NCBI GenBank assembly: GCA_965226855.1
Contig: CBDDEE010000017.1
Location: 54,005-118,004 of the forward strand
DNA from: JAUXJB01 sp965226855
Lineage (GTDB): Bacteria > Myxococcota_A > UBA9160 > SZUA-336
DNA: 64,000 nt
Reading direction: 5' to 3'
Shown here one piece after another: positions 16,493 to 24,270 of the stretch. Position numbers and translations under genes: made by a program. The notes beneath the pieces are model-generated. The model saw only the letters and a list, made by a program, of their open reading frames with translations, was not told the origin of the DNA and ran no database searches. The first letter of the stretch is position 1; every line of letters starts with the position of its first letter.

Positions 16493-17202
16493 AGCCCGTC
16501 TACAAGCGCGTCCTCCTCAAGATCTCCGGGCAGAGCATGGCCGGAGAGGGAGGCTTCGGGATCGACACGACGAAGATCCGCGAGACGGCGGAGCAGATTG
16601 TCGAGGTCTCGGAGGCCGGCGTCGAGCTCGGCATCGTGTGCGGCGGCGGAAATGTGATTCGGGGCATCACCGCCGCGGCTGAAGGACTCGACCGCACCGC
16701 CGCGGATTACATGGGCATGCTGGCGAGTGTCATGAATGCACTGGCGCTCCAGGATGGGCTCGAGAAGTCGGGGGCGACGACACGCGTGTTGTCCGCGATC
16801 GAGATCAGGCAGGTGGCGGAGCCGCACATCCGTCGCCGCGCCGTGCGCCACCTGGAGAAGGGTCGGATCGTGATCTTCGCCGCCGGTACGGGCAACCCCT
16901 TCTTCACCACCGATACGGGGGCCGCCCTGCGCGCGATGGAGGTCGGCGCCGAGGTGCTGTTGAAGGGGACCCGAGTGGACGGTGTCTATGACTCCGACCC
17001 CGAGCAGTTCCCGGCCGCGCGCAAGTACGAGCAAGTGACGTACCGGGAGTTTCTGCATCGGAATCTGGGCGTAATGGACGCGACCGCGATATCGCTGTGT
17101 CAGGACAACAAGCTCCCGATCGTGATCTTCAACATGGAGACCCGAGGGAATATCCTTAGAGCGATTCACGGTGAGCCGATTGGGACAGCCGTGGGCGCTT
17201 GA
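16489..17202 (+). CDS. pyrH: Uridylate kinase (UMP kinase)
   Basis: This 237-residue enzyme phosphorylates UMP to UDP and belongs to the amino-acid kinase family. The lysine-containing start YKRVLLKISGQSMAG, the nucleotide loop IVCGGGNVIRG, the UMP-site GNPFFTTDTGAALRA and the C-terminal QDNKLPIVIFNM are present. It overlaps tsf by 4 bases and frr begins 15 bases later; tsf-pyrH-frr is one of the most conserved gene strings in bacteria. Confidence 0.96.
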   Translation: MKPVYKRVLLKISGQSMAGEGGFGIDTTKIRETAEQIVEVSEAGVELGIVCGGGNVIRGITAAAEGLDRTAADYMGMLASVMNALALQDGLEKSGATTRVLSAIEIRQVAEPHIRRRAVRHLEKGRIVIFAAGTGNPFFTTDTGAALRAMEVGAEVLLKGTRVDGVYDSDPEQFPAARKYEQVTYREFLHRNLGVMDATAISLCQDNKLPIVIFNMETRGNILRAIHGEPIGTAVGA

Positions 17203-17217
17203 CGAGGAGAAACGCGG

Positions 17218-17787
17218 GTGGCCGACGAAGATGTCGATCTGGTTCTGGGGGAAGGCAAGGAGGCGATGGAGAAATCCCTGAACAGCCTCCTACACGAGCT
17301 CTCGAGGATCCGAACCGGTCGGGCGAACCCCGTGCTCTTGGAAGGCGTGTCAGTCAACTACTACGACTCGCCCACCGCTCTGAAGACCCTTGCCACCATC
17401 AACGCTCCCGAGCCGCGCTTGCTAACCGTGCAGCCCTTCGATGCGGGAACGATCCCCGAGATCGAGAAGGCGATCCTGAAGAGCGACCTGGGACTCTCAC
17501 CTGTCAACGATGGGAAGCTGCTCCGGATCCCGATTCCCGAGCTCACGGAGGAACGTCGTCGCGATCTCGTGAAGCAGGTCAAGAAGATGGCCGAGGATCA
17601 CAAGATTGGCGTGCGGGGGGCGCGGCGCGATGGAATCTCGATGCTGAAGGAGCTCGAGAAGGACGGAGACCTGACCAAGGACGAGTCGCGGACCGGCCAG
17701 CGAAGGATCCAGGAACTCACGGACGAGTACGCGTCGAAGATCGACGAGGCGATCGCGTCGAAGGAGGAGGAGATCCTCAGGATCTGA
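17218..17787 (+). CDS. frr: Ribosome recycling factor
   Basis: This 189-residue factor splits post-termination ribosomes together with EF-G. The start is GTG (17218), preceded by GAGGAGA. Signature strings include LSRIRTGRANPVLLEG, the central beta domain (YYDSPTALKTLATINAPEPR) and the C-terminal helix RRIQELTDEYASKIDE. It is complete and full length. uppS begins 6 bases after its stop, so the two are likely to be co-transcribed. Confidence 0.96.
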   Translation: MADEDVDLVLGEGKEAMEKSLNSLLHELSRIRTGRANPVLLEGVSVNYYDSPTALKTLATINAPEPRLLTVQPFDAGTIPEIEKAILKSDLGLSPVNDGKLLRIPIPELTEERRRDLVKQVKKMAEDHKIGVRGARRDGISMLKELEKDGDLTKDESRTGQRRIQELTDEYASKIDEAIASKEEEILRI

Positions 17788-17793
17788 CAACGC

Positions 17794-18534
17794 ATGGACC
17801 GTCTCGACCCCGCCAATATTCCGCGCCACGTGGCGATCATCCCGGACGGTAACGGCCGCTGGGCTGAGTCCCGGGGGCTCCCACGTAGCGTGGGGCACAG
17901 TCGCGGAACCGAGGTCGTGCGAGAGGTCGTCCGGGCCGCGCACGAGCTCGGCATCAAGCAGCTGACGCTCTATGCGTTCTCGACCGAGAACTGGGAACGG
18001 CCCAGGGACGAGGTCGAGGCAATCATGGGTCTGCTCGATCACTACATTTCGGAGGAATCCGAGGAGCTCGACGCGAACGGCATCCAGGTTCGGACGATCG
18101 GCCGGTTGCACGTGCTCAAGCCTGGGCTTCAGCGCTCGGTGCGCACGCTCGTGACGCGGACCGCGAGCAACGACCAGATGGTCCTGACCTTTGCCCTCTC
18201 GTACAGCGGCCGCGCCGAGATCGTTGATGCCGTGCGTGCGATCGCCCGGCGAGTTGAGAGCGGGGGCTTCGATCCGGAGGCGATCGAGGAGAAGGACATC
18301 CGCGAGGTGCTATACGCGCCTGACCTTCCGGATCCCGACCTGCTGATCCGGACAGGAGCGGAGCACCGGATCTCGAACTTTCTGCTCTGGCAGATTGCCT
18401 ACACCGAGCTGTGGATGACCGACGCACTCTGGCCGGATTTCACCAAGCAAGATCTGGTGGAGGCGGTCGCGGAGTACCAGCGGCGCGAGCGGCGCTTCGG
18501 ACGGACAGGCGCGCAGGTTCGGAAGGGCTCGTGA
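17794..18534 (+). CDS. uppS: Undecaprenyl diphosphate synthase
   Basis: This 246-residue cis-prenyltransferase makes the C55 lipid carrier for peptidoglycan and LPS. The catalytic Asp lies in HVAIIPDGNGRWAE, followed by the structural motif TLYAFSTENWERP and the C-terminal DLLIRTGAEHRISNFLLWQ and TELWMTDALWPDF, where the conserved substrate-binding residues sit. Its stop overlaps the dxr GTG start. In many bacteria cdsA lies between uppS and dxr; here it is absent. Confidence 0.95.
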   Translation: MDRLDPANIPRHVAIIPDGNGRWAESRGLPRSVGHSRGTEVVREVVRAAHELGIKQLTLYAFSTENWERPRDEVEAIMGLLDHYISEESEELDANGIQVRTIGRLHVLKPGLQRSVRTLVTRTASNDQMVLTFALSYSGRAEIVDAVRAIARRVESGGFDPEAIEEKDIREVLYAPDLPDPDLLIRTGAEHRISNFLLWQIAYTELWMTDALWPDFTKQDLVEAVAEYQRRERRFGRTGAQVRKGS

Positions 18535-19691
18535 AGAGCGTCAGCATCCTGGGATCGACCGGGTCCATCGGGACGCAAGCGCTGGAGGTGATCGGCAGCT
18601 TTCAGGAGCGGCTCTCGGTCTCGGCCATCGCTGCGGGAAGCAACGTGAGCCTGGTTCTGGAGCAGGCCAAGCAGTTCCGACCCCGTCTGGTGTCGGTGGC
18701 CTCGCGGGACGACGCCGTCCGCTTACAGGAAGCGCTCGGTGACCCGGAGATCCGGGTCGTGTCCGGCCCTGAAGGGCTGATCGAGGTGGCCTCGGAACCG
18801 AGCGACCTCGTGATCGGCGCCCTGGTCGGTCGTCTAGGCCTCGAGCCGATCATCGCGGCACTGCAAAGCGGCGCGCAGGTCGCGCTCGCGAACAAGGAGG
18901 TGCTCGTCACCGCTGGCGAGCTGGTCCTGGAGGAGGCGCGCCGTTCCGGGTCCGCGATCCTCCCGCTCGACTCAGAGCACGTGGCGATCCACCAGTGTCT
19001 GGCCGGCCAGCCGCGCGAGGCCCTGCGGCGGGTCGTGCTGACTGCTTCCGGCGGGCCCTTCCGGCAGGCGACTCCAGAGCAGATGGAGACGGCGACGCCC
19101 GAACAGGCGCTGTCCCACCCGAACTGGGACATGGGCGATAAGATCACAATCGACTCCGCCACGTTGATGAACAAGGGCTTTGAAGTGATCGAGGCTCGCT
19201 GGCTGTTCGACCTGGACCCGGCGCAGATCGACGTCGTGATTCACCCGGAAAGCATCGTGCACTCCTTCGTAGAGTTCCGCGATGGCACCTGGCTCGCGCA
19301 GCTCGGCATTCCCGACATGCGTATTCCCATCGCCTACACTCTGGGTATGCCCGAGCGTCTCCCGCTGCCCGACCTACCGACGCTGGACCTCGTCGCCGTC
19401 GGCAGTTTACGTTTCGAAGCTCCCGATCACGCACGCTTTCCTGCGCTCGGCCTGGCCCGGGAGGCGCTCTGCCGCGGAGGGACGGCGCCCGCCGCGCTCA
19501 ACGCAGCGAATGAGGTCGCGGTAGCCGCGTTTCTAGACGGTGCGATTCCCTTCCCAGCAATCGCTGCCACCTCCGAACACGTGTTGAATGAGGAGGCCGT
19601 GTTGCCGGGCCTCGCGCTCGACGAGATCCGGGAGGCGGATCGATCCGCCCGCGAGTGCGCACGGCAGTTCATAGGAGAGCGGCGGCCATGA
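18531..19691 (+). CDS. dxr: 1-deoxy-D-xylulose 5-phosphate reductoisomerase
   Basis: This 386-residue NADPH-dependent enzyme catalyses the second step of the non-mevalonate isoprenoid pathway. The Rossmann motif SILGSTGSIGTQAL, the metal-site block LPLDSEHVAIHQ, the loop ASGGPFRQ and DSATLMNKGFEVIEA are all present. It starts at GTG (18531), overlapping the end of uppS by 4 bases (GTGA), and its own stop overlaps the rseP ATG by 4 bases (ATGA). With uppS it ties isoprenoid precursor supply to lipid-carrier synthesis in one operon. Confidence 0.95.
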   Translation: MKSVSILGSTGSIGTQALEVIGSFQERLSVSAIAAGSNVSLVLEQAKQFRPRLVSVASRDDAVRLQEALGDPEIRVVSGPEGLIEVASEPSDLVIGALVGRLGLEPIIAALQSGAQVALANKEVLVTAGELVLEEARRSGSAILPLDSEHVAIHQCLAGQPREALRRVVLTASGGPFRQATPEQMETATPEQALSHPNWDMGDKITIDSATLMNKGFEVIEARWLFDLDPAQIDVVIHPESIVHSFVEFRDGTWLAQLGIPDMRIPIAYTLGMPERLPLPDLPTLDLVAVGSLRFEAPDHARFPALGLAREALCRGGTAPAALNAANEVAVAAFLDGAIPFPAIAATSEHVLNEEAVLPGLALDEIREADRSARECARQFIGERRP

Positions 19692-21310
19692 GCCTCATCG
19701 ACGCACTTCTGCCCATCGTGATCCTGCTGGGCGTGCTCATCTTCTTTCACGAGCTCGGCCACTTTCTCGTTGCGAAGCTGTTCGACGTCCAGGTCGAACG
19801 CTTCTCGCTCGGCTTCGGCCCGGCGCTGCTTCGGCGCACGGTTGGAGAGACAGAGTACGTCCTCGCCGCGCTACCGCTCGGCGGCTACGTGAAGATGCTG
19901 GGCGAGGTTCCAGGCGAGGAGCTGCCCGAGGCCGAGCGCGAGCGCGCCTTCAACTACAAACCGCCGTGGCAACGGATCGCGATCGCGCTGGCCGGGCCCG
20001 TGATGAACATGATCCTGCCGGTGTTCGTGGTCGCCGGCCTGTTGATGACGGGCATCCCGACGCTGACCTCACGCGTCGGTGCGGTAAAGCCGGGAACCCC
20101 CGCACAGCAGAGCGGCCTGCTGCCGGGAGACCGCATCGTCAGCGTCGACGGCGCCGAGATCTGGCGCTGGAAGGACCTGACTTCGGCCCTCAGCACAGCG
20201 AAAGCTCCCACGGTCGCGATCGGAGTGGAGCGGGACGGGGAAGAGCTCGATTTCGTGATCGAGCGGGAACGTCTGGAGGATGGCGGGCTCGGACCGATCG
20301 GCGTCGAGTCTTTCGCAGCCTCCTCGATGGTCAGTGTGGTGGACGAGGATGGCCTGGCGGCGCTGGCCGGCGTGCGCACCGGCGACCGGATCGTCGCTGT
20401 GAACGGCGTCGAGGTCGGGGACCGCTACGGCTTGGCGACGGCGATCGGCCAGGCGGAGGGAGCGCTCGAGCTCGAGCTGCGGCGCAGCCTGGAGGGCACG
20501 GAGGAGCTTCTGCTGGTTACGATCCGGCGCGACGAGGCGCGCTCGCTGGAGGCCCTTGGCCTCGTGTCCGCCGACTTCAGCGTGCTCGATGTCGAGCCGG
20601 CAAGTCCCGCGAGGGCTGCAGGCCTGGAGGCGGGAGACCTGTTCCTGCGGGTGGCCGGTCAGCCGGTCGTGAGCCGAGAGCAGGTCAGAGACCTGATCCG
20701 GGTCAGCAAGGGCGAGTCGCTCGAGCTCGAGCTCCTGCGTGACGGCCAAACTGTCAGCGCGGAGCTGAGCGCCACCAAGAGGGTGATCCCGACGCCGGAT
20801 GGCGGCATGGAGACGCGCTTCGTGATCGGGATCACGATCGGCCCCGAGCTCACCGGTGGGGAGTTCCTCGACGAGGTGATCTCCAACCCGTTCGTCGCGC
20901 TCTGGCGTGGCGTGGCCCGCACGGCCGACATGTTCGTGCTGATCGTCCGGGGGGTGGTTCAGCTCTTCAGCGGCTCCGTCGGCATCGGGAGCCTGGCAGG
21001 CCCGATCGGCATCGGCGAGATCGCAGCCGACACACTCCAGCGTTCGTGGGCCGACTTCTTCTCGTTCATGGCCGTCATCAGCGTGAACCTGGCCATCCTC
21101 AACCTGTTGCCCATCCCCGTGTTGGACGGAGGGCAGATCCTCCTCACGCTTGCCGAGGCGGTGCGAGGCAGCCCTCTGCCCGACCGGGCGCGGGAGATGG
21201 CCCAGGCCCTGGGCCTGTCGCTGATCCTGGTGCTGATGGGGTTCGCGTTCTGGAACGACATCTCCCGGAACTGGGAAGGCATCATCGGCTTCTTCAGAGG
21301 ACTGGTGTGA
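19688..21310 (+). CDS. rseP: RIP metalloprotease RseP with three PDZ-like modules
   Basis: This site-2-type intramembrane zinc protease of 540 residues is about 90 residues longer than E. coli RseP. The zinc motif HELGH (residues 21-25) lies in the first membrane segment, the third ligand in LLPIPVLDGGQ near the end, and the PLGGYVKMLGE loop follows the first helix. Between them are three PDZ-like repeats: PGTPAQQSGLLPGDRIVSVD, DGLAALAGVRTGDRIVAVNG and EPASPARAAGLEAGDLFLRV. The family normally has one or two. It is expected to cut anti-sigma factors or signal-peptide remnants in the inner membrane. Confidence 0.93.
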   Translation: MSLIDALLPIVILLGVLIFFHELGHFLVAKLFDVQVERFSLGFGPALLRRTVGETEYVLAALPLGGYVKMLGEVPGEELPEAERERAFNYKPPWQRIAIALAGPVMNMILPVFVVAGLLMTGIPTLTSRVGAVKPGTPAQQSGLLPGDRIVSVDGAEIWRWKDLTSALSTAKAPTVAIGVERDGEELDFVIERERLEDGGLGPIGVESFAASSMVSVVDEDGLAALAGVRTGDRIVAVNGVEVGDRYGLATAIGQAEGALELELRRSLEGTEELLLVTIRRDEARSLEALGLVSADFSVLDVEPASPARAAGLEAGDLFLRVAGQPVVSREQVRDLIRVSKGESLELELLRDGQTVSAELSATKRVIPTPDGGMETRFVIGITIGPELTGGEFLDEVISNPFVALWRGVARTADMFVLIVRGVVQLFSGSVGIGSLAGPIGIGEIAADTLQRSWADFFSFMAVISVNLAILNLLPIPVLDGGQILLTLAEAVRGSPLPDRAREMAQALGLSLILVLMGFAFWNDISRNWEGIIGFFRGLV

Positions 21311-22041
21311 GCGAAGCGGCCTCCCGGCCGCACTCTGGGATCATCGCGCTGGAGGCCGCCACCGAGGCAGGTGGAGTCGCGTTGCTGGACGGCTCCCGCC
21401 TGCTCGCACAGCAGAGCTTCGACGAGGCGCAGCGGAGCGCGTCTACACTGCTCGTGACGCTAGACGAGCTGTTGCAGCGCGTGGGGCGAGAGCTTGACGA
21501 CTTTCAGCTGATCGCGTTGTCGATTGGTCCCGGCTCCTTCACGGGTCTCCGCGTTGGGCTGGCCATGGCCCTGGGGCTCTGTTTCGACACAGAGCGACGG
21601 GTCGTTCCGGTCGCCACGCTTGCCGCGCTCTCGATGCACGCGAGGGGCGCCGCGCACATCGTCCCCATGCTCGACGCACGTCGAGGTGAGGTGTACACGG
21701 GCCTCTATGGACCAGACGGCAACGAGCTGCAAGAAGACCGCGTCACGGATCCGAGCTCGTGGGTCCTGTCCCTCACCGACACCGGCGACCGTCTCCACTT
21801 CGTGGGGAGCGGCGCGCTGCGCCATGCGGGGGTCATCCAGGCCATCCACGGCGACCGGGCGCGCATCCTGAGTGCAGATCAGTCACGACCTTGCGCAGCG
21901 AGCGTGGGGCTGCTCGGCGCGCGACTGGCCGAGGCCGGTGGGTCCTTGCCCGGGCCAGAGGTCGAGCTTCGCTACCTCCGCAGACCGCAAGCTGAGCTGT
22001 CGCGGCGCGCTGGACACCCTCCGGACGAACCAATATCCTAA
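21307..22041 (+). CDS. tsaB: tRNA threonylcarbamoyladenosine biosynthesis protein TsaB
   Basis: This 244-residue ASKHA-fold protein partners TsaD and TsaE to make t6A37 in ANN-decoding tRNAs. The diagnostic SIGPGSFTGLRVGLAMALGL lies near residue 75, followed by PMLDARRGEVYTGLY. The start GTG (21307) overlaps the rseP stop. The C-terminal tail (after about residue 215) ends in LRRPQAELS, close to the usual VYLR-P-x motif, with an extra short Arg/Pro extension. tsaB is essential in many bacteria. Confidence 0.93.
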   Translation: MSEAASRPHSGIIALEAATEAGGVALLDGSRLLAQQSFDEAQRSASTLLVTLDELLQRVGRELDDFQLIALSIGPGSFTGLRVGLAMALGLCFDTERRVVPVATLAALSMHARGAAHIVPMLDARRGEVYTGLYGPDGNELQEDRVTDPSSWVLSLTDTGDRLHFVGSGALRHAGVIQAIHGDRARILSADQSRPCAASVGLLGARLAEAGGSLPGPEVELRYLRRPQAELSRRAGHPPDEPIS

Positions 22042-22083
22042 CCTCGACCAAGTGGCATAAACCTCCGGATTGATTGAGGGTAT

Positions 22084-22305
22084 ATGGAGAACGAAGAGCG
22101 GGCGCGGATCGAGTCCTTGCTGCCGAATCACGGGGAACTGCGCCAGCTCTGGGAGGAACATCTCAAGCTCGAGAAAAAGCTCGAGAAGCTGAACTCCCAG
22201 GCGCATCTGAGTCCATCCGAGCAGACAGAGCGCAAGATGATCAAGAAGCGCAAGCTCGCGGGGAAGGATCAGATCGCGCAGATCCTGGCTCACCCGGACG
22301 GGTAG
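22084..22305 (+). CDS. YdcH/DUF465-family small protein
   Basis: This 73-residue, highly charged helical protein starts at ATG (22084). Typical features of the DUF465 family are the helix LRQLWEEHLKLEKKLEKLN, a turn at HLSPSEQ and a second basic helix ERKMIKKRKLAGKDQIAQIL, together a helical hairpin. Function is unknown in all family members. It follows tsaB by about 40 bases on the same strand and is cleanly separated from ilvC by a hairpin-containing gap. Confidence 0.85.
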   Translation: MENEERARIESLLPNHGELRQLWEEHLKLEKKLEKLNSQAHLSPSEQTERKMIKKRKLAGKDQIAQILAHPDG

Positions 22306-22318
22306 GCGCTAGAACAAT

Positions 22319-22356
22319 CCCCCCGAACGGAGCGGCGCACGGCGCGCCGCGCGGGG
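22319..22356 (+). terminator. GC-rich hairpin between the DUF465 gene and ilvC
   Basis: The perfect 7-base stem GCGGCGC/GCGCCGC (22332-22338 with 22344-22350) and a 5-base loop are flanked by C and G runs (22319-22324 and 22353-22356) that can extend the pairing. There is no U-tract, so it could be a factor-dependent terminator of the rpsB-tsaB operon or an attenuator-like element in front of the branched-chain genes. No leader peptide rich in Leu, Val or Ile codons was seen. Confidence 0.45.
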
Positions 22357-22434
22357 ATCGATTACTCGTTTCCAGCCCCGTTCGTGTGGGCAGTTGTCAG
22401 TGACCGTCGGTGACGACGGCGAGGAGCTTGAAGC

Positions 22435-23451
22435 ATGAAGGTCTTCTACGACAAAGACGCGGACCTGGCCCGGCTCGAGGGGCGCACGGTCGCGATACTG
22501 GGCTACGGGAGCCAGGGTCATGCCCACTCCCTCAACCTTCGGGACAGCGGGATCGACGTGGTCGTGGGCCTGCGAGAGGGTTCCAGCAGCCAACCGAAGG
22601 CCGAGGCGATGGGGCTCAAGGTGCTGCCAGTCGCGGACGCGGCGGCAGCGGGCGACGTGGTGATGATGACGCTTCCCGACGAGACGATGGGCGACATCTA
22701 CGGGCAAGAGATCTCACCCAACATCGAGCCCGGCAACTACCTGGCGCTGGCCCACGGCTTCAACTTCCACTTCGGCTGCATCTCGCCGCCTGAGGGAGTG
22801 AACGCTTTCATGGTCGCGCCCAAGGGTCCGGGCCACCTCGTCCGGGATGCCTACTCCAGGGGTGCCGGCGTCCCCTGTCTGGTGGCCGTGGATCGCGATC
22901 CCAGCGGCGACACCCTGCAGGTCGGACTTGCCTACGCAAAGGGCATCGGCGGCGGCCGCGCCGGGATTATCGAGACGACCATCCGCGAGGAGACGGAAAC
23001 CGACCTCTTCGGCGAGCAGGCCGTGCTGTGTGGCGGCCTCACGGCGCTCATGACGGCGGCCTACGAGACGCTCACCGAGGCGGGCTACGCGCCCGAGATG
23101 GCGTACTTCGAGTGTATCCACGAGCTCAAGCTCATCATCGACCTCATCTACGAGGGCGGGATCACGAACATGCGCTACTCGGTCTCCAACACCGCGCAGT
23201 ACGGGGATTTGACGCGCGGCCCGCGCGTGGTCGACGAGGCCACGCGAGCCCAGATGAAGCAGATCCTCAAGGAGATCCAATCCGGGGAGTTTGCGGGCGA
23301 ATGGTTGACGGAGGCGCGGGCCGGCAAGCCGGTCTTCAACGCGCTTACGCGTCTTGGTGACGAGCACCCGCTCGAGGAGACGGGACGCAAGCTTCGAGCA
23401 ATGATGCCGTGGCTTGCGGAGCAGCGATTGGTCGACAAGGCGAAGAACTGA
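22435..23451 (+). CDS. ilvC: Ketol-acid reductoisomerase
   Basis: This 338-residue class I enzyme converts acetolactate or acetohydroxybutyrate to the dihydroxy acid in valine, leucine and isoleucine synthesis. The N-terminal NADPH site VAILGYGSQGHAHSLNLRDS, the phosphate-binding loop LREGSSSQPK, the metal-binding ETETDLFGEQAVL and the C-terminal YFECIHELKLIIDLIYEGG are complete. GAGGAGC lies 7 bases before the ATG. pssA follows 3 bases after its stop, and leuA and leuB continue the string, a branched-chain cluster also seen in deltaproteobacteria. Confidence 0.96.
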   Translation: MKVFYDKDADLARLEGRTVAILGYGSQGHAHSLNLRDSGIDVVVGLREGSSSQPKAEAMGLKVLPVADAAAAGDVVMMTLPDETMGDIYGQEISPNIEPGNYLALAHGFNFHFGCISPPEGVNAFMVAPKGPGHLVRDAYSRGAGVPCLVAVDRDPSGDTLQVGLAYAKGIGGGRAGIIETTIREETETDLFGEQAVLCGGLTALMTAAYETLTEAGYAPEMAYFECIHELKLIIDLIYEGGITNMRYSVSNTAQYGDLTRGPRVVDEATRAQMKQILKEIQSGEFAGEWLTEARAGKPVFNALTRLGDEHPLEETGRKLRAMMPWLAEQRLVDKAKN

Positions 23452-23454
23452 GGG

Positions 23455-24270
23455 GTGAGCGTGGTTCAGCGGCGAGTCCGAATGCGTCGGCAGTCCGGTG
23501 CTGGGGAGCGTGGTCGGGCGATCTACCTGCTGCCAAACCTGATCACCACTGCGGCGCTCATGCTGGGCTTCTGGTCGATCACGCTCTCCATCCGCGGCGA
23601 CTACGAGCGGGCCGGCCTCGCCATCGTGCTCGCCGCAATCGCGGACATGCTGGATGGCCGGGTCGCTCGTGCCACGCGCTCCACCAGCTCGTTCGGCGTG
23701 GAATACGACTCCATGTCGGACCTTGTCTCCTTCGGGCTGGCGCCCGCGCTCCTCTTCTACAGCTGGACACTGATCCCGCTGGGTCCGCGGGGCTGGCTGA
23801 TCGCGGCGCTCTTCGCGCTGTGTGCGGCTCTGCGGCTGGCGCGCTTCAACGTGAAGGCGGCGCGGGCCGGCGATCAGCTGCACTACGAGGGTCTTCCAAG
23901 CACCTTTGCCGGTGGCTTCGTCGCCGTCATGGTCTGGTTCGTGACCTGGGTCGATCTCGAGCCGCCGTTCATCCCGGTTCTCGGCATGCTGATCACGGGC
24001 AGCTTCGCGCTGCTGGCGCTCTTGATGGTGAGCGCGGTGCCGTACCCGAGTCTCAAGATGATCAAGATCGAAGGCAAGCGCGCTTACCCGACCCTCGTTG
24101 CGATCGTCCTCTTTACGGTGGCCATCCTGTTGAACCACGAGCCGATGATGTTTGGATTGGGCATCACTTTCCTCTTGTCTGGTCCGGTCTACTGGCTCAT
24201 CCTTCGGCGGCGGGAGCGCGCCAGCGCGCTCGAAGAGACCCCACGGGAGACGGGAAGCGATGTCCGATAA
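23455..24270 (+). CDS. pssA: CDP-diacylglycerol-serine O-phosphatidyltransferase
   Basis: This 271-residue membrane enzyme makes phosphatidylserine, the precursor of phosphatidylethanolamine. The CDP-alcohol phosphotransferase signature (D-G-A-R-G-D-D pattern) is intact in DMLDGRVARATRSTSSFG followed by VEYDSMSD. Several membrane helices follow. The start is GTG (23455) with a basic N-terminus of about 25 residues. It sits between ilvC and leuA, overlapping leuA by 11 bases. No psd or cdsA gene lies in the window, so the rest of the phospholipid pathway is elsewhere. Confidence 0.93.
   Translation: MSVVQRRVRMRRQSGAGERGRAIYLLPNLITTAALMLGFWSITLSIRGDYERAGLAIVLAAIADMLDGRVARATRSTSSFGVEYDSMSDLVSFGLAPALLFYSWTLIPLGPRGWLIAALFALCAALRLARFNVKAARAGDQLHYEGLPSTFAGGFVAVMVWFVTWVDLEPPFIPVLGMLITGSFALLALLMVSAVPYPSLKMIKIEGKRAYPTLVAIVLFTVAILLNHEPMMFGLGITFLLSGPVYWLILRRRERASALEETPRETGSDVR

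Noticed and set aside
17794..21310. Possible hidden cdsA in uppS-dxr-rseP
   Set aside because: The uppS, dxr and rseP frames are contiguous with 4-base overlaps and leave no room for another gene.
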